Below, one piece after another: positions 16,982-27,199 of a stretch of DNA of 63,420 nucleotides (position 1 is its first letter; every line of letters begins with the position of its first letter). The notes under the pieces are model-generated. The model was not told where the DNA came from, searched no databases, and saw only the letters and a program-made list of their open reading frames with translations. The translations under genes and the position numbers were made by a program. This DNA is from Okeania sp. KiyG1 (GTDB lineage Bacteria; Cyanobacteriota; Cyanobacteriia; Cyanobacteriales; Microcoleaceae), in contig NZ_BLZO01000028.1 in assembly GCF_014132355.1 (NCBI RefSeq), forward strand, positions 1-63,420. The letters are read 5' to 3'.

Positions 16982-17996
16982 TTTTTTTTCCTCTTTTATT
17001 ATATGGCTTACATTTTTAATTTAGCATCGCGAGAAAAAATAAACCAGCCCGGTTACTGAAAACTATCAGTTGTGATTAGTTAGTAGACACCAAACAAAGT
17101 CTGTTTTAGTAGGCTATCCCTTGTAGAGTCATTCACAAATATTCTGAGTAAATCTTTTTAATAAAATGCCTGAAAGTATTGATAATTAATGGATGTGTAA
17201 ACCATCAGCAATAAGCTGTATGCTTAACTGAGGAGCTTGAAAATCATCTTTTTTTATCCCTGAACAAAGGTGTCTCCTAGTTCATTAAATTTTATTAAGT
17301 AGATTTTGCAGTGTCATACCAAATATTAGTTAAGCCTTAGAAGTTAAATTTTATCCTTTTATTTTGGGTTTAATACCCTGCCGTCTACACCAGGGTCAAT
17401 TTATTGTCACCCTTAGAAAAAGGGAGTGGGGGAGTAGGGTCAATTTATTGGTTGTGCGTCAAGAAAGTGTGGTTCGTGTGGGGAGGGTGGGGACCCACCC
17501 TAACCCTCCCAGGAGGGGAATGTGGGGAGGGTGGGGAGAGCTGAGAAAGTAGGAGGAATAATTCTACCTGTATCTTTTCCTAACTTTTTGGTCCAAGAAG
17601 CTTAAATATTATTTGCACTTTTTTCGCGACCAAAATGCGCTAAAGCTTTATATCTCAGTGCTTTTAGATTAGATTCGCCAGTCATACTTACTTATCCCAC
17701 ACTTTACGCTCTGCACAACCAATTTATTGTCACGCTTAGAAAAATTGTATCCTTTGAAATTTCTTACATCTTGCTAGGATTAGTTAACCAAAAATATAGG
17801 ATATAGAGTTCAGGACTTACGCAAAGGCACTCTTGCGTCTTCCTTCTTCAATAATTTAGAAAAATTTGGTTTTTTCTGCTTCACCTAATAAAAAACCAAA
17901 AAATCTCTGGATACACGCTACAATCCTGTACTGTAAAGGATTATTAATTAGCCAAAATTCTTAGTTAGTTACACAAAAAATTTCAAATTATCTAAC
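16982..17996. other. Repeat-rich gap before ndhB
   Basis: The region holds a copy of the dispersed GGGTTTAATACCCTGCCGTC repeat near 17360-17420 and a GGGAGGGTGGGGACCCACCC tract near 17475-17545 shared with the 5.9 and 44.2 kb elements. A diverged end of the GGGTTTGCTGAA family lies near 17590-17695. An open stretch at 17364-17552 is only the microsatellite read in one frame. The last 200 bp should contain the ndhB promoter, but I cannot place it. Confidence 0.55.
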
Positions 17997-19577
17997 ATGA
18001 TAGATTTCTCTAACATTGCGGCCCAGCTTAACGCAGGCACTATCCTTCCAGAAGCAATAGTTATAATTACCCTACTTGTAGTTCTCGTTGGAGACCTCAT
18101 AGTAGGACGTACTTCTGCTAAATGGACTCCCTACGCAGCCATAGTAGGTCTATTGATCGCTATTGTGGCCTTATATACTCAATGGGACAGTACAAATACC
18201 ATCGGTTTTTTGGGAGGCTTTAATGCTGATGCCCTCAGTGTAGTATTTAGAGGTATCATTGCTCTGTCTGCAATTACCACTATATTGATGTCGGTGGCAT
18301 ACATAGAACAAACTGGGACTCCACTAGGAGAATTTATTTGTATTCTGCTCAGTGCTACTTTGGGGGCAATGTTCCTTTCTGGAGCAGATGAGTTGGTGAC
18401 GATCTTTGTTTCTCTGGAAACCCTGAGTATCTCCTCTTATTTATTAACTGGTTATACAAAACGTGACCCCCGCTCCAATGAAGCAGCATTAAAATATTTA
18501 CTCATTGGTGCTGCAAGTTCGGCAGTTTTTCTCTATGGCATCTCTCTTCTCTATGGTTTGTCTGGTGGAGAAACTCGGTTAACAGCGATCGCCTCTAGTC
18601 TTGCTGATGGATCGAGTGGCGGTGTTTCACTAGCTCTAGTTATTGCCTTAGTATTCGTGATCGCTGGTATTTCTTTCAAAATTTCTGCTGTCCCTTTTCA
18701 CCAATGGACTCCGGACGTATATGAAGGTTCTCCTACTCCAGTTGTGGCCTTTCTCTCAGTGGGTTCTAAAGCTGCTGGTTTTGCTTTAGCTATTCGTCTT
18801 TTGGTTACTGCTTTCCCTTTAGTTTCGGAACAGTGGCATTTTGTATTTACTGCCCTTGCTGTGTTGAGTATGGTATTGGGTAATGTGGTTGCTCTGGCCC
18901 AAACCAGTATGAAACGTCTACTTGCTTATTCATCTATTGGACAAGCGGGTTTTATTATGATTGGTCTTTTGGCGAATACTGAAGCTGGTTACGCTAGTAT
19001 GATATTTTATCTGCTAATTTACTTGTTTATGAATTTGGGTGGTTTTACTTGTGTGATTCTATTTTCTCTCCGTACAGGTACAGACCAAATTAGTGAATAT
19101 GCAGGGTTATATCAAAAAGACCCATTATTAACTTTAGGGTTGAGTCTTTGTTTGCTTTCTTTAGGTGGTATTCCTCCACTAGCAGGTTTCTTTGGCAAGA
19201 TTTATTTGTTTTGGGCAGGTTGGCAAGCTGGGTTATATTGGTTAGTTTTGTTAGGATTAATTACCAGTGTTGCTTCTATTTACTACTACATTCGTGTGGT
19301 GAAAATGATGGTAGTAAAAGAACCGCAGGAAATGTCTGATGTGATTAAAAATTATCCTCCTATTCGTTGGGATATTTCTGGTATGCGTCCTTTACAAGTA
19401 GGGTTGATTTTGTCTGTTTTAGCAACATCTTTAGCTGGAATTTTATCTAATCCTTTGTTTACTTTGGCTAACGATGCTATTGTTAAAACTCCTATGTTGA
19501 ACTCTGTTTTAGTTCAGACTGTTGAAACTAATTCAGTGGCTAGTCAACCAAGTTTTTCTTTGTCGCAAAAAAATTAG
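17997..19577 (+). CDS. ndhB: NAD(P)H-quinone oxidoreductase subunit 2 (NDH-1 subunit N/B)
   Basis: The 526-residue integral membrane subunit of the cyanobacterial NDH-1 complex, which moves electrons from ferredoxin to plastoquinone and pumps protons in respiration, cyclic electron flow and CO2 uptake. About fourteen membrane segments are visible. Conserved pieces include [55 protein letters not shown] with its functional lysine, and [17 protein letters not shown]. Length and start ([20 protein letters not shown]) match cyanobacterial NdhB. It is single, followed by an intrinsic terminator at 19610-19639. No frameshift or unusual residue was seen. Confidence 0.97.
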   Translation: MIDFSNIAAQLNAGTILPEAIVIITLLVVLVGDLIVGRTSAKWTPYAAIVGLLIAIVALYTQWDSTNTIGFLGGFNADALSVVFRGIIALSAITTILMSVAYIEQTGTPLGEFICILLSATLGAMFLSGADELVTIFVSLETLSISSYLLTGYTKRDPRSNEAALKYLLIGAASSAVFLYGISLLYGLSGGETRLTAIASSLADGSSGGVSLALVIALVFVIAGISFKISAVPFHQWTPDVYEGSPTPVVAFLSVGSKAAGFALAIRLLVTAFPLVSEQWHFVFTALAVLSMVLGNVVALAQTSMKRLLAYSSIGQAGFIMIGLLANTEAGYASMIFYLLIYLFMNLGGFTCVILFSLRTGTDQISEYAGLYQKDPLLTLGLSLCLLSLGGIPPLAGFFGKIYLFWAGWQAGLYWLVLLGLITSVASIYYYIRVVKMMVVKEPQEMSDVIKNYPPIRWDISGMRPLQVGLILSVLATSLAGILSNPLFTLANDAIVKTPMLNSVLVQTVETNSVASQPSFSLSQKN

Positions 19578-19609
19578 TTTTAATTCTTTTGATTCAGCAA
19601 AAGTAAGAA

Positions 19610-19639
19610 ATGTTCGGCTTATTGAGTCGAGCATTTTTT
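19610..19639 (+). terminator. Intrinsic terminator after ndhB
   Basis: ATGTTCGGCT and AGTCGAGCAT form a 10-bp stem (two G-U pairs) around the loop TATTG, followed by a T6 run. It lies 33 bp after the ndhB stop. Confidence 0.8.
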
Positions 19640-20002
19640 CTGTTTAATAGATAGGTCGAATTGTCGCAGCTTTTATTGCAAAAGGAAGAAGGTTTTAGTT
19701 ATCTAGGAGGTAAGGAAAAATTTTGCGTTGTTTGAGTTTTAAATTTTTTATATGTTCTACTAATCTTTCTTTACTACTGCTATAACAACCTATTTCTTTC
19801 TCTTATATTTCTCTTATACAGGTTCTCATATTAATGAGGTAGAGTATTTTTTTCTCTTCACTTATTCCTTATTACCTTTCCAAAAATTGTCATATATAGC
19901 CTAAATAATTAACAGTTTAGTAAATTTTTTGTATCTAAAATATCACCTGATTTTCTGAAAATTCAATAGGTAATATCAAGCTCAGTTATCTATGTTATCA
20001 AG

Positions 20003-20111
20003 ATACAGCAGATTTCAGGTAAATGAGGTACAAATATAAATGGTAAAGTTTTTCCAGCGCGGGCATCTTGACCGCGACTGGTGTACCTTACTAATATAAA
20101 ATACGCTGTAT
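20003..20111. repeat. ATACAGC-family MITE
   Basis: The element starts ATACAGCAGATTTCAGG and ends AAATACGCTGTAT. It carries an internal GCGGGCATCTTGACCGC palindrome and GGTGTACC. A relative with the same ends is at 45386-45493. Related internal palindromes occur at about 1385 and 38755. Confidence 0.65.
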
Positions 20112-20341
20112 TTAGAGTAGAGGCTAGTTATATTAGAAATAAGTATTTTGGTGGGCTGAATTTATGCCTTTATTTCAAACTACCTCTACATAAAAGTATC
20201 TTAGAAATTTTTCACCATTTCAGAATATTATCTTTTCTTTTGCGGGTTTAATACCCCACCATCTAAACGGTGCAATTGTTTAGGGTTTGTAGCCATAGAA
20301 TGGCGTTCGTTGACTATCCATAAGCACAATTTTCCTTTACG

Positions 20342-20391
20342 CCTTCTTCCTTCTTCCTTCTTCCTTCTTCCTTCTTCCTTCTTCCTTCTTC
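20342..20391. repeat. STRR microsatellite, heptamer CCTTCTT
   Basis: About seven tandem copies of CCTTCTT end 9 bp before the stop codon of the minus-strand gene at 20400. It is part of the dispersed GGGTTTAATACCC repeat that begins near 20243. Confidence 0.9.
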
Positions 20392-20399
20392 AAAGAAAA

Positions 20400-20837
20400 C
20401 TATGCTAGAACTTTGAGAGCTTCTGGTTTAAGAATAACTTGAACTCCTGATTCAACTTTAACGTGCCACATACCGTTTGGTAATTGATTTAGCAACTCTA
20501 CAGCTTTACCTCGGTCTTCTTCTAGTTCTGGACTTGGTGAATCAACTAAAATAACTGTTGTTTTGGTTGATTCTTTTGAAGATATTAAATTAGCAGATAA
20601 AGGGGAGTTTAGAGTAGGAGAATCTTCTGAGAGAGTTGCTAATTGCATTCTCAGTTGGGTTAGTTTATTTTGTAGTTCTTGATTTTCTTTTTGATATTGT
20701 TGTGATTGTTCTGTTAGTTCTTGATTTTCCTGGGTTAATCTTTGAACTTCTAGTTTTAATCTCTGAACTTCTACACATTCATCGATACTAATATTACAAG
20801 CTTTAGCTATAACTTTTTTAATTAGGGGGCTGTACAT
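20400..20837 (-). CDS. Coiled-coil protein of unknown function
   Basis: A 145-residue soluble protein. Residues 1-20 (MYSPLIKKVIAKACNISIDE) look like a short helix-turn-helix-like or capping segment. Residues 22-70 are a clear coiled coil (VQRLKLEVQRLTQENQELTE, then ENQELQNKLTQLRMQL) with Leu every seven. A Ser/Thr/Pro-rich linker follows to about 110. A small globular tail ends NGMWHVKVESGVQVILKPEA. It suggests an oligomeric scaffold or adaptor, but no family is recognised. It stands alone. ATG at 20837 has only a weak GAAAAG ribosome-binding site. Confidence 0.75.
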   Translation of the reverse strand: MYSPLIKKVIAKACNISIDECVEVQRLKLEVQRLTQENQELTEQSQQYQKENQELQNKLTQLRMQLATLSEDSPTLNSPLSANLISSKESTKTTVILVDSPSPELEEDRGKAVELLNQLPNGMWHVKVESGVQVILKPEALKVLA

Positions 20838-21550
20838 AACTTTTCAGTAAATAAATTAAAGTAAATTGTTTTTGTGGAGAGAGAAGTTATTCTTTTTTCT
20901 AACTTCTTTTATCCTACTATTATCGTCTTCTATTTTTCCCATAGGGTATGTGACCCTTTATCGGGTTTTAATGTGATTAAAATCACTCTGAAAATTATGG
21001 GTTAATTATGGGATAAATTTCAAGGATAATAAACTAGAACTCGATAGTAATTAATACTTACATAAAATTGTTTTTTTGAGTTAAATTGAAGTATAACTAC
21101 TCAATTTTTTTATTCTCTTACTTAATTCAGAAGTGTGAGTTAAGTAGATACGCATAATGTATTAAAAAATCCTATCAAGTTAATAATTTATCGATCCCCT
21201 CTATTTTAGAAGTTTAAAAGATTTTTACATATGCTATCTGCCTTGTCAATAGAATTGTGGAAATAGGGTTTTTATTCTCAATGTCAAATCAATTATAGCA
21301 ATCTTATTTGATTTGTGAGATATTTTAGATTTTAGCTAATAGGAAATGAGGAACAGGGGACAGGAAATTAGAAACACCGAAGCAATAAAATTATCACAAA
21401 TGATTTAGGATTGCTATATATTAAATTTTACTACTTCCTCTGTGTTATATCTGGTCAATTTATATATTTTATGTATAATTTTGTAAACGCTTACCTTTAG
21501 ATTTATGATTGAGAAAATCTAGCATTTACTATAAGAGGAAGATAGGTCAT
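20838..21550. other. AT-rich gap with no recognised feature
   Basis: About 700 bp of AT-rich sequence. No open frame with coding character, RNA gene or repeat was identified, although the promoter of the minus-strand gene must lie at its left edge. Confidence 0.5.
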
Positions 21551-22035
21551 TTCAGTTATCAGTTATCAGTAAAATTTTTATATTTTCCGCCAAAAGCAAT
21601 AATTTTTAATTTTTTTATAAAACTTAATCAGGGAAGAAAGAAAACTTTTAATCTATATCTAATTGTCAGAATTATAAATATTTAGGGTTTGCTGAAAAAG
21701 TATGCATGGGTTCGGGTAGGAGTCAGTTATCAGTTATCAGTTATCAGTTATCAGTAAAATTTTTATATTTTCCGCCAAAAGCAATAATTTTTAATTTTTT
21801 TTTATAAAACTTAATCAGGGAAGAAAGAAAACTTTTAATCTATATCTAATTGTCAGAATTATAAATATTTAGGGTTTGCTGAAAAAGTATGCATGGGTTC
21901 GGGTAGGAATCAGTTATCAGTTATCAGTTATCAGTTATCAGTAAAATTTTTATATTTTCCCCCAAAAGCAATAATTTTTAATTTTTTTTTTATAAAAGTT
22001 AATCAGGGAAGAAAGAAAACTCTTAATCTATTTGG
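21551..22035. repeat. Three tandem 186-bp units with embedded TCAGTTA heptamers
   Basis: Near-identical units at a spacing of 185-187 bp share GTAAAATTTTTATATTTTCC (about 21570, 21755 and 21942) and GGGAAGAAAGAAAACT. Each starts with two to five copies of the heptamer TCAGTTA, the copy number growing from left to right. The first two units also include the MITE end AGGGTTTGCTGAAAAAGTAT. A duplication of part of a MITE plus its flank explains the structure. Confidence 0.88.
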
Positions 22036-22224
22036 AGTCAGGAGGACCGAGTCAGGAGAAATGGGAATTATAGAGTAGATAGGAAGAAGAGTTGTCCCTT
22101 GATTTTTCTGCCTTTGTCTGCCCTCAATACTAACTTTTTAGAACAAAAAGCTAGCACTTTTTTCGATCCAAAAAGACTAAAACATTTATCCGTCAATGCT
22201 TTGAGATTTAATCAGCAAACCCTA
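21870..22224. repeat. AGGGTTTGCTGAA-family MITE
   Basis: This element has ends AGGGTTTGCTGAAAAAGT and ATCAGCAAACCCT. The interior shares GAGAAATGGGAATTATAGAG and GATTTTTCTG with the copy at 50055-50290. It is expanded by the heptamer tract and one of the 186-bp units. Confidence 0.75.
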
Positions 22225-22276
22225 TTTATTCATAATTTATGTGATATAGAATCCGATTATACAGCATATGTTTATA

Positions 22277-22671
22277 ACCCACATTCCGCACCACAAAATG
22301 TAGTACAAAAAACAAGTCAAAAGTCAAAAGTAAGAAGGAAGTAAGAAGTAAGAAGTAAGAAATAAGAAGTAAGAAGTAATACCATTTCTCTGTAACAATG
22401 CGCTTAATAATTCTTACCAAAACCTGAATTTTACTAATAGCCGTTATCTTTTATTAAGCGCAACTTCATGGAGAAATGGTATAAGAAGTAAATTATAGTG
22501 GTCAATAGGAGTCAAGGATTCAGTAAGTGTTTATGCTGGCATAAATAATCTGAGAATTTGACTCTCGATTTAGGTAAATGAAGATAATTTATATAGTATA
22601 AATACCTAAGCAAGCTACGGATTTTATACTAATTTTTATGTTACGCTCTTGAAGTGCGGAATGTGGGTTAT
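22277..22671. repeat. ACCCACATTCCGCAC-family MITE carrying a nested element
   Basis: The ends are AACCCACATTCCGCAC and GTGCGGAATGTGGGTT, long terminal inverted repeats. A second copy in opposite orientation at 37264-37531 has the same interior but lacks the 102-bp segment at 22380-22481. A GTAAGAA heptamer tract lies at 22331-22379. A third end-like GTGCGGAATGTGGGTT is at about 22765-22780. Confidence 0.85.
22380..22481. repeat. TACCATTTCTC MITE nested in the larger element
   Basis: A 102-bp element with inverted ends TACCATTTCTC and GAGAAATGGTA. It interrupts the AAGAAGTAAATTATAGTGG junction that is uninterrupted in the 37-kb copy of the host element. Flanking TAA/TAAG sequence is compatible with a TA target, but microsatellite sequence makes the duplication ambiguous. 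Confidence 0.8.
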
Positions 22672-22787
22672 AATTCTATCGACACTTCAATAGCTATGAT
22701 TTTCTCCTAAATTGTGATTCAGTCCTCCTGACTCCTGAATCCTTCTTCTATACTACATTTTGTGGTGCGGAATGTGGGTTTGAAATT

Positions 22788-22907
22788 GGGTGCATCTCAA
22801 TATTTGCAAAAATACTTTTTTCCTATATATTCCCTATTCCCTGTTGCCTGTTGCCTGTTACCTAAAAGCGATAAATTTTTGGCTTTATTCAAAATTGAGA
22901 TGCACCC
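22788..22907. repeat. GGGTGCATCTCA-family MITE
   Basis: A 120-bp element with ends GGGTGCATCTCA and TGAGATGCACCC. It shares the interior AAAAGCGATAAATTTTTGGC with the copy at 29512-29603. It ends 7 bp before the helicase stop codon. Confidence 0.88.
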
Positions 22908-22914
22908 TTGAAAT

Positions 22915-25296
22915 TTATCTAAAACTATCAGAAAACTCAGTCTTCAATACAGGTAAAACTGGGCAAGGTTTTTGCTGCTGCAAATTGTCTGGTTTATTCC
23001 AAGTAAAAGGAGCTAACTTAGCAGCAGACATCCACAACAAACGTTTTGCTCTAGTCATAGCCACATATAATAACCGAAATTCTTCTGCTGTCTTCAAATA
23101 TTCTGCCTGTTTCCAAGCAGTAGAAATATCTGGTAAATCTTGCCCTTGTAAACTAGAACGAATTTGCGCTCTTGTAACTTCAGCTAAGTCAAATTCTCCC
23201 AAAAAACTCACCTGGGGCAAAACTCGTAAATTACCAGGAATTATATTTTCATGTAAAAAAGGTAAAAAGACATAATCCCAATCTAAACCCTTAGCTTTGT
23301 GCATAGTAATAATAGTAAGTTGCTGAGGGCGAGTATAATTTTTTTCTGCATCTTCATCCACTTCAACAGGTTCAAATCTCTCGGAACCTACAATTTCACT
23401 TAAAACTTCTAAAATAGAATTCATCGAACTATTATCAAAAGTTTGTTTAGCAACTCTTTCTGCTAACTTATCCGCAGTTGCTAAATCTGATTGTTGATAA
23501 TTTAAAGCTAAAGCAAGAAAAGAAATTAATTGATATAAAGGTAATTCTGCTTTTGCCCTAAGCAAACTACGACAAAAATCACGACATTTACGCACCTTTT
23601 CTGATTGATAAGGATCGAGAGGTCCTGGGTAAAGAAACTGTTCTGGTTGAGAGGCAAAAACATTATAATCTTGCTTAGGAATTAAGTGTCGATCGCCCAA
23701 AACTTTCAAAGCAGATTTTAAATAATCTGGAGAATGAGGGCGGTCAATAAATTGCATTAATGCCAATATTTCTGCTGGAATTTGAGAGTGGCGCGCCCCT
23801 TGAGAAACATCATGTATTGAAATATTGTGTTTGCTTAAATCAATATCAATTCCATATTTTCCAGGATTAGAAAAAGTATCTGTAATAAATTTACCTTGTT
23901 TATTTTCCCGTACTAATACAGCAAAATTACCATCGGGATTTTCTTTAAATAAATTAATTATGCGCTTACCCATCAACTCAAGTGTTTGGTAAATATCTCG
24001 AGGTTCATATATTTCTAAACCACCACCAGTAGCTGGAGGATTATCATTTGCTGGATGAATATTTTGGTATCGAAATGGTTTTTCTATTCCTGTTAATTCT
24101 GAATTATTTACCCATTTCAACACAAAATTAGCTGCATCTATAATTTTTTGACAACTACGACCTGCTTGTTCCATAGTCGCCAATTTATTTAATTGTTCGC
24201 AGTCTTGACAAAATTGCCGAAAATCTATTGGGTCTGCAGGAGTAAATGTGGAATTAATTGCTTGATTTGGGTCTCCAACACGCATGAGGTTGAGATTATT
24301 TAATTGTGATAATCTTTGCTCTTGAGAAATATCATTATCTTCTGAATTACCATCATTATTTTCACTTGAATTAGCCAGTTTTTTTAAAAGTTTAGTTTGC
24401 AAAGGCGTAGAATCTTGAGCTTCATCTTCAAACACTGCAAAAACTTGATTTTGCCACATCTTTCTAGCACTTTCATTTTCTAATACTCGCAACGCTGCCA
24501 AAATCATTTCATCATAGTCAATTAATTGATTTTCCCTCAATATTTCCTGATATGTTTGATATAAATTAGCAGCAATAGTCACAACTTGATAATGGTCATT
24601 AATTTTGTCTCGTAATTGCCATAAATCTTCTGGTTTAAGACCAGAACTTTTTGCTTGTTGAATTGCTTTCCAAGCTAATTGAGGTAAAACTTCAGTGCGT
24701 AAAACAGACTGCCTTCTTAAACGTTCAGTTTCTTCTCCATCAAATTGAACTCCTTCAATTAAAAGTTGATAATGTCTGGGATTTTTTGCAATCCAATTTT
24801 CTACACAAGTACGAGTTATTCTGTTGCTTGGAGTAGGAAGAATTAAAGTAGTATTTTCTAAATCTAACTCAGATAATTCAGGATGACGTAGGGCAATACT
24901 CAAAGCCAAACCATGTAAAGTATGAACAATAAAACTGCCTTGAGGTAAAGATAATTCCTTTAAATATTTGCGGATTTTAGTTTTAATATTACTAGCTGCA
25001 GAACGGGTAAAAGTAACAACAATTAACTGACGATTACTATGTAGCTGATAACGAGCGATCGCTAAAGCTGCTGCTGCTGCCATACCGTAAGATTTTCCTG
25101 CCCCAGGAACTGCTGAAACTGCTAAAGGTCCTCCTTGCCAGTCAGCCATTTGTTGTTGTCCAGGCCGTAAATTGGAACGAATTTGTTGAATTGCTTTTTC
25201 TCTTAAACTTGCTAATGATAAGTCAATTTCTGTATTTTTTGTATTCGTTTTAATCTCAGTATATGGAGGCAAATTATTATTGAAATCGTCAGTCAC
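22915..25296 (-). CDS. UvrD/Rep-family (SF1) ATP-dependent DNA helicase
   Basis: A 793-residue superfamily 1A helicase, a 3'-5' DNA translocase used in repair or replication restart. Motifs in order: Q-like PGQQQMADW, Walker A AVPGAGKSYG (residue about 60), Ia VVTFTRSAASNIKTKI, Walker B FAVFEDEAQDSTPL (about 290), III VGDPNQAI, V TIITMHKAKGLDWDYVF (about 685), and VI EEFRLLYVAMTRAKRLLW (about 755). All are intact. It lacks the long C-terminal nuclease of RecB/AddA. An acidic Asn/Ser-rich loop (NSSENNDGNSEDNDISQEQ) is inserted between motifs II and III. It is not in an operon. A MITE ends 7 bp beyond its stop. Confidence 0.9.
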   Translation of the reverse strand: MTDDFNNNLPPYTEIKTNTKNTEIDLSLASLREKAIQQIRSNLRPGQQQMADWQGGPLAVSAVPGAGKSYGMAAAAALAIARYQLHSNRQLIVVTFTRSAASNIKTKIRKYLKELSLPQGSFIVHTLHGLALSIALRHPELSELDLENTTLILPTPSNRITRTCVENWIAKNPRHYQLLIEGVQFDGEETERLRRQSVLRTEVLPQLAWKAIQQAKSSGLKPEDLWQLRDKINDHYQVVTIAANLYQTYQEILRENQLIDYDEMILAALRVLENESARKMWQNQVFAVFEDEAQDSTPLQTKLLKKLANSSENNDGNSEDNDISQEQRLSQLNNLNLMRVGDPNQAINSTFTPADPIDFRQFCQDCEQLNKLATMEQAGRSCQKIIDAANFVLKWVNNSELTGIEKPFRYQNIHPANDNPPATGGGLEIYEPRDIYQTLELMGKRIINLFKENPDGNFAVLVRENKQGKFITDTFSNPGKYGIDIDLSKHNISIHDVSQGARHSQIPAEILALMQFIDRPHSPDYLKSALKVLGDRHLIPKQDYNVFASQPEQFLYPGPLDPYQSEKVRKCRDFCRSLLRAKAELPLYQLISFLALALNYQQSDLATADKLAERVAKQTFDNSSMNSILEVLSEIVGSERFEPVEVDEDAEKNYTRPQQLTIITMHKAKGLDWDYVFLPFLHENIIPGNLRVLPQVSFLGEFDLAEVTRAQIRSSLQGQDLPDISTAWKQAEYLKTAEEFRLLYVAMTRAKRLLWMSAAKLAPFTWNKPDNLQQQKPCPVLPVLKTEFSDSFR

Positions 25297-25432
25297 CTTG
25301 TTTTAAATCAAAAGTTAAAAATTAAAATCTTACCGAAAAATTCAGGTATAAAACCTCTCCATTCATGGAGAAAAAAGGAAAAAAATCCTTTGATCCAATC
25401 CTCTCAGTTTATAATAAGAGGTAATTCTAAAT

Positions 25433-25485
25433 TCTAAATTCTAAATTCTAAATTCTAAATTCTAAATTCTAAATTCTAAATTCTT
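25433..25485. repeat. STRR microsatellite, heptamer ATTCTAA
   Basis: About seven to eight perfect tandem copies of ATTCTAA lie between the helicase and the histidine kinase genes. The same motif recurs near 61535-61560. Confidence 0.93.
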
Positions 25486-25519
25486 GAATAGTGAATATTT
25501 AAATTTATTTTTGCCGAAT

Positions 25520-26707
25520 TCAATCTACTTTAGCTATAGGAAAATGAAGATAAAAAGTTGTACCAGAAGATGGACTTGATTCAAAAAAAATCTTCCCATT
25601 ATGAGCATCAATAATTGTCTTAACAATAGCAGTTCCCAATCCAATACCACCCTGTTTTCCATAACTTACAAAAGCTTCAAATAATTTATTCTGAATTTCT
25701 TGAGGAATACCAGGCCCATTATCTGAAAAAGTAATTTCAACTAATTGATCTTTTCTTCTAGCTGTAATTTCTATTTTCCCTTCAGATTGATCGAGAGCTT
25801 CTACAGCATTAGATAATAAATTTTGTAGGACACGGTTAATCTTATTTTCATCAGCATTTATGATTAAACCCTCTTCCACAGAAACTATCAATTCTACAGA
25901 GGCAAAATCAATATAAACCTGGTTTAACTTAGCAAAATTTTGTAAGAGTTTAGCAATATCAATTAGCTGACAATATAATGTTGTATTCCCCTGAGAAAAA
26001 GCAAGAACTTCTTCTGCCATATTCAACATTCTCTGAACTTGCATTGAAATTAAATCGCACCATTCTTGACTTTCTTGATCAGGATGTAGTTCTTTTAACA
26101 TTGAACTTGATAATTGAATACCAGTAAAAGGGCTTCTAAAATCGTGAATAATAGTATTAACCATCTCTCCAATCAAAGTCATTTTCTCTTTATAAGCTAA
26201 TTGATTAACGTAATCAGTCGTCACAGTTCGCAATCTTTGAGATAAAAAACTTAAGATTTGTAAGACTAAATCTCCTTTTGTATTAGCTAATATCTCTGTT
26301 ATGGATTCATAGTAAATTTTCGCCAAAACTGTTTCCTGAGATGTAACTACCCTAGCACTTCTTGGCTTTCTATCTATAATCCCTAACTCCCCCAAATAAC
26401 CATTAGATTTAACAGATGTAATCACAACATAATTATTCCCATCACCACTCCTTTTACTAACTTCTACTTCACCTTCTAGAACTAAAAATAAAGAATCTGA
26501 ATCATCACCTTCTTCAAAAATAATCTCTCGGGGATTAAATTTTTTAATAATAGCAATCTGGGAAATTTGTGCAGCTTGCTCTGGTTCAAAATAGCGAATA
26601 AACTGATGTGATTCTAGTTTCATTTTGTCGTGGGATATAGTATATCTTTCGGTTAGGTAGTCTTGGTAATAATCGATGAATTTATCATAAAAAATATTCA
26701 GTGTCAA
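25520..26707 (-). CDS. Sensor histidine kinase with N-terminal cyclic-nucleotide-binding domain
   Basis: A 395-residue soluble sensor. Residues 30-150 form a cNMP/CRP-type domain: PREIIFEEGDDSDSLFLVLEGEVEV, then GYLGELGIIDRKPRSARVV, with the GELG...RSA phosphate cassette. The H-box IIHDFRSPFTGI is near 185, and the HATPase near 280-390 has N-box NKINRVLQNLLSNAVEAL, G1 FSDNGPGIP and G2 GGIGLGTAIVK. It would phosphorylate a response regulator when a cyclic nucleotide binds, but no regulator gene is adjacent. The TTG at 26707 has AGGATT upstream. ATG at 26623 (MKLESHQFIRYF) is a plausible shorter start of 367 residues. Confidence 0.9.
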   Translation of the reverse strand: MTLNIFYDKFIDYYQDYLTERYTISHDKMKLESHQFIRYFEPEQAAQISQIAIIKKFNPREIIFEEGDDSDSLFLVLEGEVEVSKRSGDGNNYVVITSVKSNGYLGELGIIDRKPRSARVVTSQETVLAKIYYESITEILANTKGDLVLQILSFLSQRLRTVTTDYVNQLAYKEKMTLIGEMVNTIIHDFRSPFTGIQLSSSMLKELHPDQESQEWCDLISMQVQRMLNMAEEVLAFSQGNTTLYCQLIDIAKLLQNFAKLNQVYIDFASVELIVSVEEGLIINADENKINRVLQNLLSNAVEALDQSEGKIEITARRKDQLVEITFSDNGPGIPQEIQNKLFEAFVSYGKQGGIGLGTAIVKTIIDAHNGKIFFESSPSSGTTFYLHFPIAKVD

Positions 26708-26946
26708 AAGTTGTAAATCCTATGACACAACAAAATTTTGAGGCAAAAGAGATAGATAAATCAAAAATCATAACTTTATTGATATTTAGCCATAGCATAA
26801 CAGCTATCCCCTATGTTTTTATCGGTCTATTTTTATTACTAATCAACTAGATAGGAAATAAAGCCGTAGCTTGAGCTTTACCTAAAAACTCCTAAGTTTT
26901 GTAATAGTAAATATTTTGATTGAGTTAGTTTGCCGTTACTTTTATT

Positions 26947-27199
26947 GTAAGCATTCAGCTATTAACAGTCAGCTAGCCTCCTCCGGAGGAACTACGCTCT
27001 TCAGCAATTAATAATTAATAATTAATAATTACTTCTCAGGTTGGGGAAGGAGACTTTGACAGTAACTTTTTATTCTTTCCTCAATTTCAAAGGTTTTTTA
27101 CCTTTCCCAATATTAATAGCTGAAGTTCGCAGTTCCGACCATAGGAGGCTAGCTAATAGCTGACGGCTGTTTGCGCAGCATTCCGCAGGAAATGCTTAC
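26947..27199. repeat. GTAAGCATT-family MITE
   Basis: The element starts GTAAGCATTCAGCTATT and ends GGAAATGCTTAC. Its core (CTTCTCAGG, GTAACTTTTTATTCTTT, AATAGCTGA) matches the shorter copy at 47309-47483. A TTAATAA heptamer tract (27006-27033) and a CTCCTCCGGAGGA palindrome are embedded. Confidence 0.88.

Noticed and set aside
17364-17552. 62-codon ORF before ndhB
   Set aside because: Composed of the dispersed GGGTTTAATACCC repeat and a GGGAGGGTGGGG tract.
22099-22344. 81-codon ORF
   Set aside because: Made of two different MITE ends joined by chance.
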